Shown here: positions 41,823-52,794 of the stretch, in pieces | Numbering within the stretch: position 1 is the first letter of the stretch | Layout of the letters: every line of letters starts with the position of its first letter | NCBI RefSeq assembly: GCF_000754265.1 | Contig: NZ_CP008985.1 | Span: 682,001-746,000, forward strand | DNA from: Candidatus Palibaumannia cicadellinicola | GTDB taxonomy: Bacteria; Pseudomonadota; Gammaproteobacteria; Enterobacterales; Enterobacteriaceae | Reading direction: 5' to 3' | DNA: 64,000 bases | Position numbers and translations under genes: made by a program | Notes under the pieces: model-generated | Told to the model about the DNA's origin: nothing | Databases searched by the model: none | What the model saw: the letters and a program-made list of their open reading frames with translations, nothing else

Positions 41823-43223
41823 TCAGATCTGTTCTAATATCGTGAGTGCATCAGTCAGTTTCTTCACACCGAATATTTGCATATTCTCTGGCACTTTTTT
41901 TGGCACATTAGCTTCAGGTAATATGGCATAGCGGAAACCATGTTTCGCGGCTTCAGTAATACGCTCTTGACCACTCTGAACTGGGCGAATTTCACCAGCA
42001 AGTCCTACTTCACCAAATACTACCAAGTCTCTTGGTAGCGGACGGTTATGTAAGCTAGATACTATAGCTAACATCAGTGCTAAGTCAGCGCTGGTTTCAC
42101 TAACTTTTACTCCACCAACTACATTTACGAACACATCCTGATTTGCCATCTGTAGCCCACCGTGGCGATGTAGCACCGCTAGCAATATTTCTAGCCTATT
42201 TTGTTCTAATCCCACCACGATCCTACGGCGCGGCTGTGCGATTATAGAATCATCTACCAGGGCCTGAATTTCTACTAAAAGCGGGCGAGTACCTTCCCAT
42301 ACTACCATAACACTACTGCCTGCGGTCATTTCTTCCCTTCGACGAAGGAAAATAGCTGACGGGTTATTTACCTCGTGCAACCCATGCTCGGTCATAGCAA
42401 AAACCCCCAGTTCATTCACAGCGCCAAAACGATTTTTATTACTGCGTAAAATTCCAAAATGGGAATCTGAGTCTACATTCAGCATAATCGAACAGTCAAC
42501 ACAGTGTTCAAGTACCTTAGGACCTGCCAATGAGCCGTCTTTGGTAACATGTCCAACCATAATTACTGCTACGCCCTCGTTTTTTGCAAAACGCGTAAGA
42601 CAAGCTGCGGCTTCACGCACCTGGGAAATACTACCAGGCGACGATGGTACATCCGTCATATACATTACTTGAATGGAGTCTATAACCATCAACTGCGGTT
42701 TTTCTTCTAAGGCAGTGAGGCAAATTTGCTCAATGTTAGTTTCTGGTAATATATTTAGCTCTGTGTTAGGTAGTAGTTTCAATCTATGAGCACGTATAGC
42801 TACTTGCTGCAGAGATTCCTCGCCACTTACGTATAAGGTTTTTATTTGCAGTTGGGTGGTTATTTGGCACAATGTTTGTAGTAATAACGTACTTTTTCCG
42901 GCTCCGGGGCTACCGCCTAGTAGAATCACGCTGCCTGGCACTATACCACCACCCAGCACGCGGTCGAACTCTTTAAAACCGGTAGAAAAACGTGGTAGTT
43001 TTTTGAGGCAAATATTTCTCAGTTTTTGTACTTTTTTTGTACTGACAATAGTTTGATTATCATAGCCGGCAAACCAAACTGGCCGTACCGCAACTCCGGT
43101 AGCCTCTCGGTAGCACTCAGTGATAGTATTCCAAGCCTGACAATTAGTACACTGCCCTTGCCAGTGAGGATATTCTAAACTGCACTTATTACATATAAAA
43201 AAACGTTTTACCGCTTTAACCAC
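41823..43223 (-). CDS. radA: DNA repair protein RadA
   Basis: RadA promotes branch migration in recombination. From GTG at 43223 it has 466 residues and begins VKAVKRFFICNKC after its first residue, in line with E. coli MAKAPKRAFVCNEC. GAGGT lies 6-10 bases upstream. A TTG five codons earlier is open but lies in that site. The zinc finger (CNKC, then CTNC), Walker A GGSPGAGKST, the KNRFGAVNELGVF motif and the Lon-like C-terminal domain are present. recA is not in the window, so whether it still serves recombination is unknown. Confidence 0.96.
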   Translation of the reverse strand: MVKAVKRFFICNKCSLEYPHWQGQCTNCQAWNTITECYREATGVAVRPVWFAGYDNQTIVSTKKVQKLRNICLKKLPRFSTGFKEFDRVLGGGIVPGSVILLGGSPGAGKSTLLLQTLCQITTQLQIKTLYVSGEESLQQVAIRAHRLKLLPNTELNILPETNIEQICLTALEEKPQLMVIDSIQVMYMTDVPSSPGSISQVREAAACLTRFAKNEGVAVIMVGHVTKDGSLAGPKVLEHCVDCSIMLNVDSDSHFGILRSNKNRFGAVNELGVFAMTEHGLHEVNNPSAIFLRRREEMTAGSSVMVVWEGTRPLLVEIQALVDDSIIAQPRRRIVVGLEQNRLEILLAVLHRHGGLQMANQDVFVNVVGGVKVSETSADLALMLAIVSSLHNRPLPRDLVVFGEVGLAGEIRPVQSGQERITEAAKHGFRYAILPEANVPKKVPENMQIFGVKKLTDALTILEQI

Positions 43224-43385
43224 AAATGACCTCGGCAATGGCTAATGCAAGTAGAACACTACAGAATACTACGTTTAGAGTCATTAGTCTTTATGATGGT
43301 AGCTTAGGAGACACAAAAATTACAAGATGTCGCACCTAGATCAGACCAATTAGTAGTATCTAGTAAACTAAACGAGTAAAATCTA

Positions 43386-43787
43386 TTAATGATTTTTTAT
43401 AGATATGATCTGACGCCATAGATCACGTTTAGCAGCAGCGTCATTCTCAAGTACCGATAATGGTGGAGTGACTAAAGAAATACCGTTTAAGTTGCGGATA
43501 GCTGTTAAACCTACCCACCAACAGTGAAAGCGTAAATGTTTTGGTAAGATCATTAATTGTTCAGGAGTAATATGCAGTAGTTGTTTCGTAATCAATGGTA
43601 TGCTACGTACCACATCTGCGACGAGAGGATGATCTGGAGGCGGCAGATGGTCTGCAATTGCAACAAATAAGAAATTGGTATGTGCCGGCAACGTTACTAC
43701 AACTTCGCCTTGTAGCAATTGTGGACGCCACAGCGTCCATTGTATGATGCCTAGTTGTTTTAACTGCCAGTCACGCCTTATAGTCAT
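43386..43787 (-). CDS. holD: DNA polymerase III psi subunit HolD
   Basis: Psi joins the clamp loader to chi (HolC) and single-strand binding protein. From the ATG at 43787 it has 133 residues (E. coli 137) and begins MTIRRDWQLKQLGIIQW, close to E. coli MTSRRDWQLQQLGITQW. An LQGEVVVTLPAH segment and the conserved C-terminal region RDLWRQI support the call. Similarity is lower in the middle, typical of this fast-evolving subunit. A TTG three codons upstream is also open. It is often missing in reduced genomes. Confidence 0.9.
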   Translation of the reverse strand: MTIRRDWQLKQLGIIQWTLWRPQLLQGEVVVTLPAHTNFLFVAIADHLPPPDHPLVADVVRSIPLITKQLLHITPEQLMILPKHLRFHCWWVGLTAIRNLNGISLVTPPLSVLENDAAAKRDLWRQIISIKNH

Positions 43788-43817
43788 AAGTAACAAGTAG
43801 AGTGAGTAAATACTTAT

Positions 43818-45581
43818 TTATTCACTATCACTACGCTGGGCACGCGAGCTCTGACGGCTGAAACGACGTTCGCAGCCAGCAGCAGTTCCAGCTGCACGGC
43901 GATCGTGGAAGTTACGACGAATACCATGGCGTTCAATACATCTAGCCGGAGCTTCACTAAAAAGTTGCATATTAATAGGTTTATTCATAATACGAGTACG
44001 GGTGAAATGAGAGAGCATATCACCCGGTATGCCTTTCGGTAGCTCTATAGTAGAATGTGATGCAAATAACCTAATATTACCAATGTAACTACTATTTATA
44101 TCCCCTTCATTGGCGATAGCCCCAACGATATGACGTACTTCTACACCATCATCACGACCTACTTCAATTCGGTATAAATCCATTTTACTAAAGTCTAAAC
44201 GTTCACGGTGAGTATGTCGACGAAACTCACTACGAGGGCGGCGTTCAACAATAGGATCTGGCGACATAATTAGTGGACGTTCACCCTGAGCCATTTTAAG
44301 TAGTACTGCGGCCAGCGTTTCCATATCGAGATCTAATTTTTCTGTCCGCTGCAGCCTAGCCAGCATGGCACGATACATACTTAGATCTCTATTTTTGAGT
44401 TGATTTTTTACTTTAGCAGCGAATTTTTCTAGACGACGGGTGCTCAGCACCTCGGCGGTTGGCAACTCCACTTCCGGAATCGTAAGTTTCATCAGGCGTT
44501 CAATATTACGCAACAAGCGACGTTCGCGGTGCTCTACGAACAGTAGAGCACGCCCAGCTCTACCGGCGCGCCCCGTACGACCTATGCGGTGTACATAGGA
44601 TTCAGAGTCCATAGGAATATCATAGTTCACTACAAAGCTGATGCGATCAACATCTAAACCGCGTGCGGCTACATCAGTTGCTATTAGAATATCTAGACGG
44701 CCATCTTTAAGACGGCTCAGCGTTTGCTCTCGTAGCGCTTGGTTCATATCACCGTTCAGCGCCGCGCTATTATAACCATTTTGTTCCAGCGATTGTGAGA
44801 CTTCTAACGTTGCATTTTTGGTACGGACAAAAATAATTGCCGCATCGAAATCTTCTGCTTCTAGGAAACGTACTAGCGCTTCATTTTTACACCTTCCGTG
44901 CACTGTCCAGTAGCTTTGACTGATATCTGGACGATTAGTAACACTAGATTCTATGTGCACTTCTTGTGGTTCATTCATAAAACGTCGGGTAATGCGACGA
45001 ATCGCTTCCGGCATAGTAGCTGAGAATAGCGCGGTCTGGTGTTTAGCTGGTATTTGCGCCAGAATATTTTCTACATCTTCGATAAAGCCCATACGCAGCA
45101 TTTCATCTGCTTCGTCCAATACCAGGCCGTTTAGATGGGATAAGTCTAATGTGCCACGTTTGAGATGATCCAGTAAGCGACCTGGAGTGCCTACTACGAC
45201 CTGGGAACCTTGACGTAAAAAACGTAACTGTACGTCATAGCGCTGGCCACCGTACAATGCAACAACATTTACGCCTTTCATATGTTTAGAAAAATCTGAA
45301 CATGCTTCTCCAACTTGAACGGCAAGCTCGCGAGTAGGTGCTAAGACAAGCACCTGCGGGGCATTTAACTTAGGATTTATCTTATGGAGTAATGGCAGAG
45401 CAAAAGCAGCGGTTTTACCGCTGCCTGTTTGAGCCATACCTAACACGTCACGACCAGCTAATAGGTACGGAATACACTCAACTTGAATCGGAGATGGTTT
45501 TTCATAACCAAGATCATTGAGAGCGTCAAGAATAGGAGCATTAAGTCCCATATTCGCAAAAGAGATATTAACTACAGACAT
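43818..45581 (-). CDS. deaD: ATP-dependent RNA helicase DeaD
   Basis: DeaD (CsdA) is a DEAD-box helicase acting in 50S assembly and RNA decay, especially in the cold. From the ATG at 45581 (GAGG upstream) it has 587 residues, shorter than the roughly 629 of E. coli. Motifs are intact: Q motif ([13 protein letters not shown]), [40 protein letters not shown] and [11 protein letters not shown]. The RNA-binding DbpA-like domain ([18 protein letters not shown]) is present. The loss is in the arginine/glycine-rich C-terminal tail. E. coli has pnp-nlpI-deaD; nlpI is missing here. Confidence 0.97.
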   Translation of the reverse strand: MSVVNISFANMGLNAPILDALNDLGYEKPSPIQVECIPYLLAGRDVLGMAQTGSGKTAAFALPLLHKINPKLNAPQVLVLAPTRELAVQVGEACSDFSKHMKGVNVVALYGGQRYDVQLRFLRQGSQVVVGTPGRLLDHLKRGTLDLSHLNGLVLDEADEMLRMGFIEDVENILAQIPAKHQTALFSATMPEAIRRITRRFMNEPQEVHIESSVTNRPDISQSYWTVHGRCKNEALVRFLEAEDFDAAIIFVRTKNATLEVSQSLEQNGYNSAALNGDMNQALREQTLSRLKDGRLDILIATDVAARGLDVDRISFVVNYDIPMDSESYVHRIGRTGRAGRAGRALLFVEHRERRLLRNIERLMKLTIPEVELPTAEVLSTRRLEKFAAKVKNQLKNRDLSMYRAMLARLQRTEKLDLDMETLAAVLLKMAQGERPLIMSPDPIVERRPRSEFRRHTHRERLDFSKMDLYRIEVGRDDGVEVRHIVGAIANEGDINSSYIGNIRLFASHSTIELPKGIPGDMLSHFTRTRIMNKPINMQLFSEAPARCIERHGIRRNFHDRRAAGTAAGCERRFSRQSSRAQRSDSE

Positions 45582-45930
45582 GTACACGTGCCTCATTTCT
45601 TCTAGTGGCCAGTCTACATACCTCGTAGTGAAAATTGTAATTCATTTTCATAAAAAGGGTGAACCTGATCACATTAAATTTAAAACTAAAAACAAGCAGT
45701 AACCCGATAAGATCAAGCATAATAAAATTAATTTAGTCGTTTTACTCTTATCCTCTTTACTCAGACCTATGCGGATGATTATCATCAGTTAGATTAAGTT
45801 AGAAGATAAGTAAATTATTTTATCAAGTATATGCTAATAGTGTGAATTACTTCCTGATACTGAATATCATGCTATTGTATCATACAGTACTCCACGTTCA
45901 TATAACATATGTTCTATCTCTGACTTTTAC
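45582..45930. other. Long deaD leader region where nlpI is absent
   Basis: This 349-base gap separates the end of pnp from the deaD start, both on the - strand. E. coli has nlpI in this interval; I could not recognise any remnant by reading both strands. A 7-bp inverted repeat (GATAAGA at 45706-45712 with TCTTATC at 45746-45752) and the 13-bp palindrome GATGATTATCATC (45774-45786) are the only structures seen. E. coli deaD also has a long leader. Confidence 0.5.
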
Positions 45931-48051
45931 TTATCTGAGTACCATCGCATCCTGATTATGATCATTAGTAATACTAGCTTCTTTCATGCTGAGACGAACG
46001 CGTCCATTACGGTCTACTTCCAGTACCTTAACTAACACTACCTGATCTAAGACTAAATAATCGGCAATTTTATCCACCCGCTTGTTAGATATTTGGGAAA
46101 TATGCACCAACCCCTCTTTACCACCACTAATAGCTATAAAAGCGCCAAAGTCAACGATACGGGTAACTTTACCATGATAGATACGACCTACTTCTATTTC
46201 TGCGGTAATCTCTTCGATACGGCAAATGGCTTGACGTGCTTTAGTACTATCAGTTGCGGCAATTTTCACGGTACCATCATCTTCAATTTCGATGATTGTT
46301 TTAGTCTCTTCGGTCAAAGCTCGGATCACAGATCCGCATTTTCCGATCACATCCTTAATTTTATCTGGATTAATTTTGATGGTGTGAATACGCGGCGCGA
46401 ATTTGGAAAGATCACTACAAGGCGCGCTGATCACCTGCTCCATCATACTCAAAATATGCATCCGCGCATCTTTTGCCTGATTTAACGCTAATTGTATAAT
46501 ATTGCTGGTTATACCTTCTATTTTTATGTCCATCTGTAATGCGGTAATTCCCTCTCTGCTACCAGCGACTTTCAAATCCATATCACCAAGATAATCTTCA
46601 TCACTTAGAATATCCGATAACACGACAAAGTTATCACCTTCCTTTACTAAACCCATAGCCACACCGGCAACTGCAGCTTTAATAGGCACTCCGGCATCCA
46701 TTAATGCTAGTGAGGCACCACATATCGAAGCCATAGAAGAGGATCCATTGGATTCGGTTATTTCTGAAACAACGCGTATGGTATAAGGAAATTCCTTTGC
46801 TTTCGGTATGACTGCTAGCATACCACGTTTTGCTAAACGACCGTGACCGATCTCACGACGTTTTGGTGAACCAACCATCCCGGTTTCACCGACGCAATAT
46901 GGAGGAAAATTATAGTGTAGTAAGAAACGGTCAGTACGTTCACCAGTAAGCTCATCGATATTCTGTGCGTCGCGTTCAGTTCCAAGAGTGACGGTCACCA
47001 AGGCCTGAGTTTCGCCGCGTATGAATAATGCGGAACCATGGGTACGTGGTAGTATGCCAGTACGCATGTCTAAACTTCTAATCATATCTTTGGTACGACC
47101 GTCAATGCGTGGCTCACCACGTAGGATACGGTTACGGACTATTTTTTTCTCCAGGTTGCTGAGGATATTTTTTATTTCTTCTTCTTCGATAGTTTCGTTT
47201 GACTGATTCAATGTGCTTACTATATCGGCCTTGAGAGATTCTATATAGGCGTAACGTTCTTGTTTTTCTCTAAGGCAAAACACGTTATTTAAGCTGGATT
47301 CAGCAAGTTTAGTAACCTGCGACTGTAGATGAGCATTGACTTTTGGTGCTTGCCAATGCCATTTTGGTTTACCAGCTTCAGCAACTATATTTTGAATATT
47401 TCGGATAACAATTTGCTGTTGTTCATGGCCGAAAACTACTGCGCCTAGCATTTGCTCTTCGCTTAACAATTGTGCTTCTGATTCAACCATTAGTACCGCG
47501 TTAGCCGTACTAGCAACTACTAAATCAAGGCGGCTTTCTACTAATTCTGTCATCGTTGGGTTCAGTATATATTGATTATTGATGTAACCCACGCGCGCTG
47601 CGCCAAACGGTCCGTTAAATGGGATACCAGATAGACTTAACGCTGCTGAAGCACCAATCATTGCGACGATATCTGGGCTCACCTGTGGGTTAACAGATAC
47701 AACTGTGGCTATCACTTGAACTTCATTTAAGAATTCTTCCGGAAACAAAGGACGGATCGGACGATCGATAAGACGAGAAATCAAGATTTCTCCTTCGCTA
47801 GGACGGCCTTCACGGCGGAAGAATCCACCAGGAAAACGGCCAGCTGCATAAGTTCTTTCCTGGTAGTTTACCGCCAGCGGAAAGAATTTTTGTTCTGGTT
47901 TTGTTTGTTTAACGCCTACTACGGTAACTAGTACTGCTGTATCGTCCATGCTTACCATAACTGCTGCAGTTGCCTGACGAGCTAGAATACCAGTTTCTAG
48001 CATTAGAGTATGCTTACCGTATTGAAAATGGTGAACAATAGGATTTAGCAA
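45931..48051 (-). CDS. pnp: Polynucleotide phosphorylase
   Basis: PNPase is a 3'-5' phosphorolytic exoribonuclease of the degradosome. It has 706 residues (E. coli 711). Two RNase PH domains come first ([12 protein letters not shown]; then [19 protein letters not shown]), followed by KH and S1 domains. Translation begins at TTG (48051), as in E. coli, after TAAGGATAT. In the KH domain the GXXG loop reads VIGKCGSVI where E. coli has VIGKGGSVI. It follows rpsO across a 262-base gap with a hairpin, and in E. coli PNPase controls its own leader there. Confidence 0.97.
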   Translation of the reverse strand: MLNPIVHHFQYGKHTLMLETGILARQATAAVMVSMDDTAVLVTVVGVKQTKPEQKFFPLAVNYQERTYAAGRFPGGFFRREGRPSEGEILISRLIDRPIRPLFPEEFLNEVQVIATVVSVNPQVSPDIVAMIGASAALSLSGIPFNGPFGAARVGYINNQYILNPTMTELVESRLDLVVASTANAVLMVESEAQLLSEEQMLGAVVFGHEQQQIVIRNIQNIVAEAGKPKWHWQAPKVNAHLQSQVTKLAESSLNNVFCLREKQERYAYIESLKADIVSTLNQSNETIEEEEIKNILSNLEKKIVRNRILRGEPRIDGRTKDMIRSLDMRTGILPRTHGSALFIRGETQALVTVTLGTERDAQNIDELTGERTDRFLLHYNFPPYCVGETGMVGSPKRREIGHGRLAKRGMLAVIPKAKEFPYTIRVVSEITESNGSSSMASICGASLALMDAGVPIKAAVAGVAMGLVKEGDNFVVLSDILSDEDYLGDMDLKVAGSREGITALQMDIKIEGITSNIIQLALNQAKDARMHILSMMEQVISAPCSDLSKFAPRIHTIKINPDKIKDVIGKCGSVIRALTEETKTIIEIEDDGTVKIAATDSTKARQAICRIEEITAEIEVGRIYHGKVTRIVDFGAFIAISGGKEGLVHISQISNKRVDKIADYLVLDQVVLVKVLEVDRNGRVRLSMKEASITNDHNQDAMVLR

Positions 48052-48222
48052 AATGATATCCTTAATTTCAGAGTGTGCAGCGCAAGCTTAACTTAACCGC
48101 CGACCACCATTGACTAACAATCTTCTCATTACATTAGCTGAAGTCGTCTAATAAAATGGAAGAATACTTTTAAAATTTCAAACAAGTAATTAATATAATT
48201 ATTCGTTTAACTTTATATATAA

Positions 48223-48250
48223 TATAAGAAAGGGGCCAAATTAGGCCCCT
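48223..48250 (-). terminator. rpsO terminator/attenuator before pnp
   Basis: On the - strand AGGGGCC (48244-48250) pairs with GGCCCCT (48231-48237), 7 bp with a 6-base loop, followed by TTCTTATATT. It is 64 bases past the rpsO stop. The equivalent E. coli terminator between rpsO and pnp is partial, allowing pnp readthrough. Confidence 0.75.
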
Positions 48251-48313
48251 ACGATACTAATCGATCAGATTTGTTGTTCCTGATTAATATTATCATCTAT
48301 ATCTAAATCTAGC

Positions 48314-48583
48314 TTAACGACGCAGGCTAAGACGTTCAATTAGGTTGGTATAACTAGCTATATCTTTATCCTTAAAGTAGGATAGCAGTTTACGACGTTG
48401 TGAAACCATACGTAGTAAACCACAGCGGCTATGGTAATCTTTTTTATGTTCTGTAAAATGACCCTGCAAGTGGCTAATCTGAGCTGTTAAAAGAGCAATT
48501 TGAACTTCTGTTGAACCGCTGTCGTGAGCATAACGGCCAAAATCAGAAACTATTTTTGCTTTTGCGTTGATACTTAGAGACAT
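48314..48583 (-). CDS. rpsO: 30S ribosomal protein S15
   Basis: S15 binds 16S rRNA early in assembly of the 30S platform. It has 89 residues, as in E. coli, and begins [21 protein letters not shown]. The rRNA-binding text [21 protein letters not shown] and the basic helix [17 protein letters not shown] are intact. It lies between truB and pnp, the E. coli order. In E. coli S15 represses its own translation through a leader pseudoknot; I did not test for this here. Confidence 0.98.
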   Translation of the reverse strand: MSLSINAKAKIVSDFGRYAHDSGSTEVQIALLTAQISHLQGHFTEHKKDYHSRCGLLRMVSQRRKLLSYFKDKDIASYTNLIERLSLRR

Positions 48584-48707
48584 TGTAACACTCCAAATTG
48601 AAGGTAAAATAGACAGGCATTAATCTATAATTTAGCCGCCAGCTTCACAAAGCATTATCATTTTACTCTGAGCCTATTTTTATCGCAAGGTTAAGGTGAT
48701 TGCATCA

Positions 48708-49652
48708 TCAAATAAGTGATTCAGTAATAAGGCGCCGAGGCTTCAGCCGTCCCGGCTCAGTAATTTCACCAATGCCGAAGAAGCGTAGAGTATCCGCTAT
48801 GCGTACTCGTACTAAGCCCCGTTGCCAAGCGGTATCAACTACCACTGTCTGGCCGAGTCGTACTCGGGCGGCAATGGTTGGAGGTAAGTTGATAGCTGGT
48901 AAATTAGCTAACGCACTATCTATTGGTAATAGTAGCGCATCTAGCTGCGCTAGATGCGTCTCGGTAACTTGTGGTACATCTATAGTTTTTTGCAACATCT
49001 GGAGTGTCACCATACGTGCTGCAGGATAGTGCGCTACTGCCAAACGACGCAATCTTGTAACGTGCGCACCGCAACCTAAGAACTCACCAAGATCATTAAT
49101 AATAGTACGGATATAAGTGCCTTTCGAGCAGTGAACTTCTAGTTCAATATTCGTATGATCCCAATAAAGTAACTGTAGATCGTATATATGAATCAACCGT
49201 GCTTCACGTGGAACTTCGATACCTTTGCGTGCATATTCATACAGTGGTCGACCTTGGTACTTTATAGTTGAAAACATTGGGGGAACCTGGTGGGTCTCAC
49301 CGTAGAACTGCGCTAGTGTCTGCTCAAGCATTACTTGATCTAGTATAACAGGACTAGTACTAATAATTTTACCTGTAGCATCGTAGGTATCAGTCCGCTC
49401 CCCTAGCTTTGCAGTAACACGGTAACGTTTGTCAGCATCTAGAAGATACTGGGAAAACTTGGTCGCTTCCCCTAGACAAATAGGTAACATACCAGTAGCT
49501 AGTTGATCTAGCACACCAGTATGCCCGGCTTTTTTTGCTCTGAATAATTGTTTTACTGTTTGTAATAAATTGTTCGACGACACACCACCTGGTTTATCTA
49601 GCAGAATAATGCCATCAATATTACGATAGCTGCAACTGAGACGATGGTCCAT
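48708..49652 (-). CDS. truB: tRNA pseudouridine(55) synthase
   Basis: TruB makes pseudouridine 55 in the T loop of tRNAs and acts as a tRNA chaperone. It has 314 residues, as in E. coli. The catalytic aspartate is D49 in [16 protein letters not shown]. The residue after it is Q, where E. coli and most homologues have [21 protein letters not shown] and [14 protein letters not shown] are conserved. The start follows the rbfA stop by one base. It forms part of the nusA-infB-rbfA-truB-rpsO-pnp run. Confidence 0.96.
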   Translation of the reverse strand: MDHRLSCSYRNIDGIILLDKPGGVSSNNLLQTVKQLFRAKKAGHTGVLDQLATGMLPICLGEATKFSQYLLDADKRYRVTAKLGERTDTYDATGKIISTSPVILDQVMLEQTLAQFYGETHQVPPMFSTIKYQGRPLYEYARKGIEVPREARLIHIYDLQLLYWDHTNIELEVHCSKGTYIRTIINDLGEFLGCGAHVTRLRRLAVAHYPAARMVTLQMLQKTIDVPQVTETHLAQLDALLLPIDSALANLPAINLPPTIAARVRLGQTVVVDTAWQRGLVRVRIADTLRFFGIGEITEPGRLKPRRLITESLI

Positions 49653-49653
49653 A

Positions 49654-50052
49654 TTAATCGGCTGTATCTTTTTCGTGATAACGTTGACGATCTTTTTCTA
49701 CAGCTTGACTAACAAGATTATATATGCGCATACCTTTTACCAATGAGTAGTCATAAGCGAAAGTTAGCTTCGGCACCACACGTAAGTGCATTGCTTTGCC
49801 GAGCAGGCTACGGATAAATCCCGAAGCAGCCTGCAGTGTCCGTATCGCTATGTTTACCTGATCATCGTTATTCTCATTCAGGAAGGTGAAGGTCACAAAA
49901 ACTGTTGCTGATGCTAAGTCACGGGATACATCAACTCCTGAAACAGTAGCCATACTAATACGAGGATCTCTAATTTCGCGTTGCAAACTAATGGCTATTG
50001 TTTTTTGCATCTCCTGAGCGAGACGTTGTGTACGGCTATACTCTTTGGCCAT
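49654..50052 (-). CDS. rbfA: Ribosome-binding factor A
   Basis: RbfA binds the 30S subunit and supports 16S rRNA 5'-end maturation, notably in the cold. From the ATG at 50052 (GGAGAATG upstream) it has 132 residues (E. coli 133) and begins [18 protein letters not shown]. Thirteen upstream open codons are ignored. The KH-like fold text [20 protein letters not shown] is conserved. With RimP lost (see 54304-54491), RbfA and the other factors carry 30S maturation. Confidence 0.96.
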   Translation of the reverse strand: MAKEYSRTQRLAQEMQKTIAISLQREIRDPRISMATVSGVDVSRDLASATVFVTFTFLNENNDDQVNIAIRTLQAASGFIRSLLGKAMHLRVVPKLTFAYDYSLVKGMRIYNLVSQAVEKDRQRYHEKDTAD

Positions 50053-50111
50053 AAGACATTCTCCAGATAGATAAGCCAAGGCGTTTCTCATATTTCTGTA
50101 CTTAACGATCG

Positions 50112-52769
50112 TTAGTTATCAAGCGCTAGTTTTTGTATTATCTGAATGAATTCGAATACTTCTATAACGTCGCCAGTATGAATATCAGTATAGTTTTTTA
50201 TACCAATACCACATTCCATACCGTTACGCACTTCATTAACATCATCTTTAAAGCGACGTAGCGAATCTAGCTCACCTTCGTAGATGACGATATTATCGCG
50301 TAGTACGCGAATTTTGTTATGGCGCTTAACTACACCTTCTGTTACTATACAACCAGCGATAGCGCCAAATTTAGGTGAACGAAAAACATCACGTACTTCT
50401 GCTAAACCAATAATTTCCTGTTTATACTCAGGTGCTAGCATACCATTAATTGCTTGTTTGACTTCATCAATCAAGTCGTAGATTACAGAATAATAACGTA
50501 TATCAATATTTTCAGTATCAATTATGCGACGAGCAGAGGCATCAGCACGAACGTTAAAACCTAGTACTATAGCATGAGAAGCAGCAGCAAGAGTAACGTC
50601 AGTTTCAGTAATACCACCAACACCAGAGCCGATGATATTCACTTTTATGTTATCGTTAGAAAGTTTCTTAAGTGCATCATGGATTGCTTCTGCTGAACCT
50701 TGTACGTCTGATTTGAGCACAATGTTCAACTCTAATATGTTGCCTTCGGTAACATTAGCGAACATATTTTCTAGTTTAGAACTATGCTGACGTGCTAATT
50801 TTACTTCACGAAACTTACCCTGACGATATAGGGCCACTTCACGAGCTTTTTTCTCATCACGGACTACAGTCACTTCGTCACCAGCAATAGGAACTCCGGA
50901 TAGACCGAGAATTTCTACTGGGATAGATGGACCAGCAGAATATAAAGTACGACCTCCTTCATCACGCATGGCACGTACACGACCATATTCTAGTCCGCAT
51001 AGCACAATATCACCACGATTCAGAGTACCTTCACGTACTAATATGGTTGCTACTGGACCTCTGCCTTTATCCAAGAAAGATTCGATCACAACACCGCTTG
51101 CCATACCATGATGAATGGCTTTAAGTTCTAGCACTTCCGCCTGTAGCAGGATAGCGTCTAGTAGATCTTCAATACCGGTACCATCTTTAGCAGAGACATT
51201 CACGAACTGATTTTCACCACCCCATTCTTCCGGAATAACACCGTACTTAGTTAGTTCATTTTTTATACGATCTGGATCAGCTTCTTGTTTATCAATTTTA
51301 TTGATAGCGACAACAATCGGTACTTTTGCAGCTTTAGCATGTTGTATCGCTTCTATTGTCTGCGGCATAGCGCCGTTGTCAGCCGCAACCACTAGCACAA
51401 CAATATCCGTTGTTCTAGCACCACGAGCACGCATGGCAGTAAAAGCTGCATGTCCAGGAGTATCCAGAAAGGTAATCATACCTCTCTCTGTTTCTACATG
51501 GTAAGCTCCAATATGCTGAGTAATACCGCCAGCTTCGCTAGCTGCGACCTTAGTTGAGCGGATATAGTCTAGTAATGAGGTTTTACCATGGTCTACGTGC
51601 CCCATGATGGTTACAACGGGAGCACGTAATTCAGCAGCAGCGTCGCTACCAATATCACGGTCGTTCATAATCGATGCTTCTAATTCGTTTTCACGAAGTA
51701 GGATAACCTTATGACCCATATCTTCTGCCACAATTTGCGCAGTTTCTTGATCAATTACTTGGTTAATAGTTACCATGGCACCTAATTTCATCATTTTTTT
51801 TATTATTTGTGAACCTTTTACTGCCATCTTATTAGCTAGTTCAGCAACCGTGATCATTTCTCCGATAACAACATCGCGGTTGATTACTTGCGAAGGTTTG
51901 TTGAAAACTTGCATCAGAACGCTAGATTTACGTTTGTTTTGACTTTTCCCACTACGTCCAACAGCGCGTGCTTCTTCGCGATCTGCTTTAAACTCAGATA
52001 AACGGTTAGTTCTTTTTTGTTTAGAAGTTTTACCTCCTCGGATTCGACGTTCGTTTTCTATCTTTCTATCATTATCGTCTTCTGCTACACGGGCGTGATG
52101 ACAAGTCGTAATATGGTAATCAGTTATATCTTCTTCGGTAGATTCGGACGTAGCAATCCAATTGCTACCATGATTTTCAGCAAGTTGAGAGACTTCTTCT
52201 GCAATTTGGCGAGCCTTTTCTTCGATCTTACGACGTGTTTCTTCTTCTACTTGATGTTTCAACCATGCTGCTTCTACTTGACGGTTGGCTTTTTCAGACG
52301 CCTGTTTTGACTTAGTCATAGGATTGGTCTGATTTATTATCAATTTATTACTTTCCGCTATCCTACATTTATTTTGTTTCTTAGGAACAGATTTAGTATT
52401 ATCTTCTGTCTGAAGTATTACTGTTTCGACAGTCATCTTTTTAGTCAGTTCTTCTACTTCATTCTGTTTCAAAGCCTGAGGTTCTCGTTGCACATATATG
52501 CGCTTTTTACGTACTTCTATTTGTACTGACTTACTTTTACCACTGGCACTAGGAATCTTTAAGGTGCAGCGCGTTTTACGTTGTAAGGTTAATTGATGTG
52601 GCGCGTTGCTAAGATCAGATTTTAGGTACGCGAGTAAGGTTTCTTTTTCCTGCGAAGTAACATAATCTACTGCGGTTTTATCAATACCAACATCAGTAAA
52701 CTGCTGTACTAGACGATCCACAGGAATTTGCATTTCTGCGGCAAGCGATTTTACTGTTACATTTGTCAT
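50112..52769 (-). CDS. infB: Translation initiation factor IF-2
   Basis: IF-2 is the GTPase that places initiator tRNA on the ribosome. It has 885 residues (E. coli 890). A small N-terminal domain ([20 protein letters not shown]) is followed by a long charged, coiled region, then the second IF2_N repeat ([19 protein letters not shown]). The GTPase domain starts near residue 385 ([31 protein letters not shown]). Domain II and the C-terminal fMet-tRNA binding domain follow. An internal start for the shorter IF-2 form may exist but was not assigned. It lies between nusA and rbfA. Confidence 0.98.
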   Translation of the reverse strand: MTNVTVKSLAAEMQIPVDRLVQQFTDVGIDKTAVDYVTSQEKETLLAYLKSDLSNAPHQLTLQRKTRCTLKIPSASGKSKSVQIEVRKKRIYVQREPQALKQNEVEELTKKMTVETVILQTEDNTKSVPKKQNKCRIAESNKLIINQTNPMTKSKQASEKANRQVEAAWLKHQVEEETRRKIEEKARQIAEEVSQLAENHGSNWIATSESTEEDITDYHITTCHHARVAEDDNDRKIENERRIRGGKTSKQKRTNRLSEFKADREEARAVGRSGKSQNKRKSSVLMQVFNKPSQVINRDVVIGEMITVAELANKMAVKGSQIIKKMMKLGAMVTINQVIDQETAQIVAEDMGHKVILLRENELEASIMNDRDIGSDAAAELRAPVVTIMGHVDHGKTSLLDYIRSTKVAASEAGGITQHIGAYHVETERGMITFLDTPGHAAFTAMRARGARTTDIVVLVVAADNGAMPQTIEAIQHAKAAKVPIVVAINKIDKQEADPDRIKNELTKYGVIPEEWGGENQFVNVSAKDGTGIEDLLDAILLQAEVLELKAIHHGMASGVVIESFLDKGRGPVATILVREGTLNRGDIVLCGLEYGRVRAMRDEGGRTLYSAGPSIPVEILGLSGVPIAGDEVTVVRDEKKAREVALYRQGKFREVKLARQHSSKLENMFANVTEGNILELNIVLKSDVQGSAEAIHDALKKLSNDNIKVNIIGSGVGGITETDVTLAAASHAIVLGFNVRADASARRIIDTENIDIRYYSVIYDLIDEVKQAINGMLAPEYKQEIIGLAEVRDVFRSPKFGAIAGCIVTEGVVKRHNKIRVLRDNIVIYEGELDSLRRFKDDVNEVRNGMECGIGIKNYTDIHTGDVIEVFEFIQIIQKLALDN

Positions 52770-52794
52770 GCTGTTTCTTCCATGCTACGTTTTA

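Noticed and set aside
43239..43385. Possible serB remnant upstream of radA
   Set aside because: E. coli has serB here and the - strand has a short VFC and ACCAT similarity, but the match is too short and broken to separate from chance.
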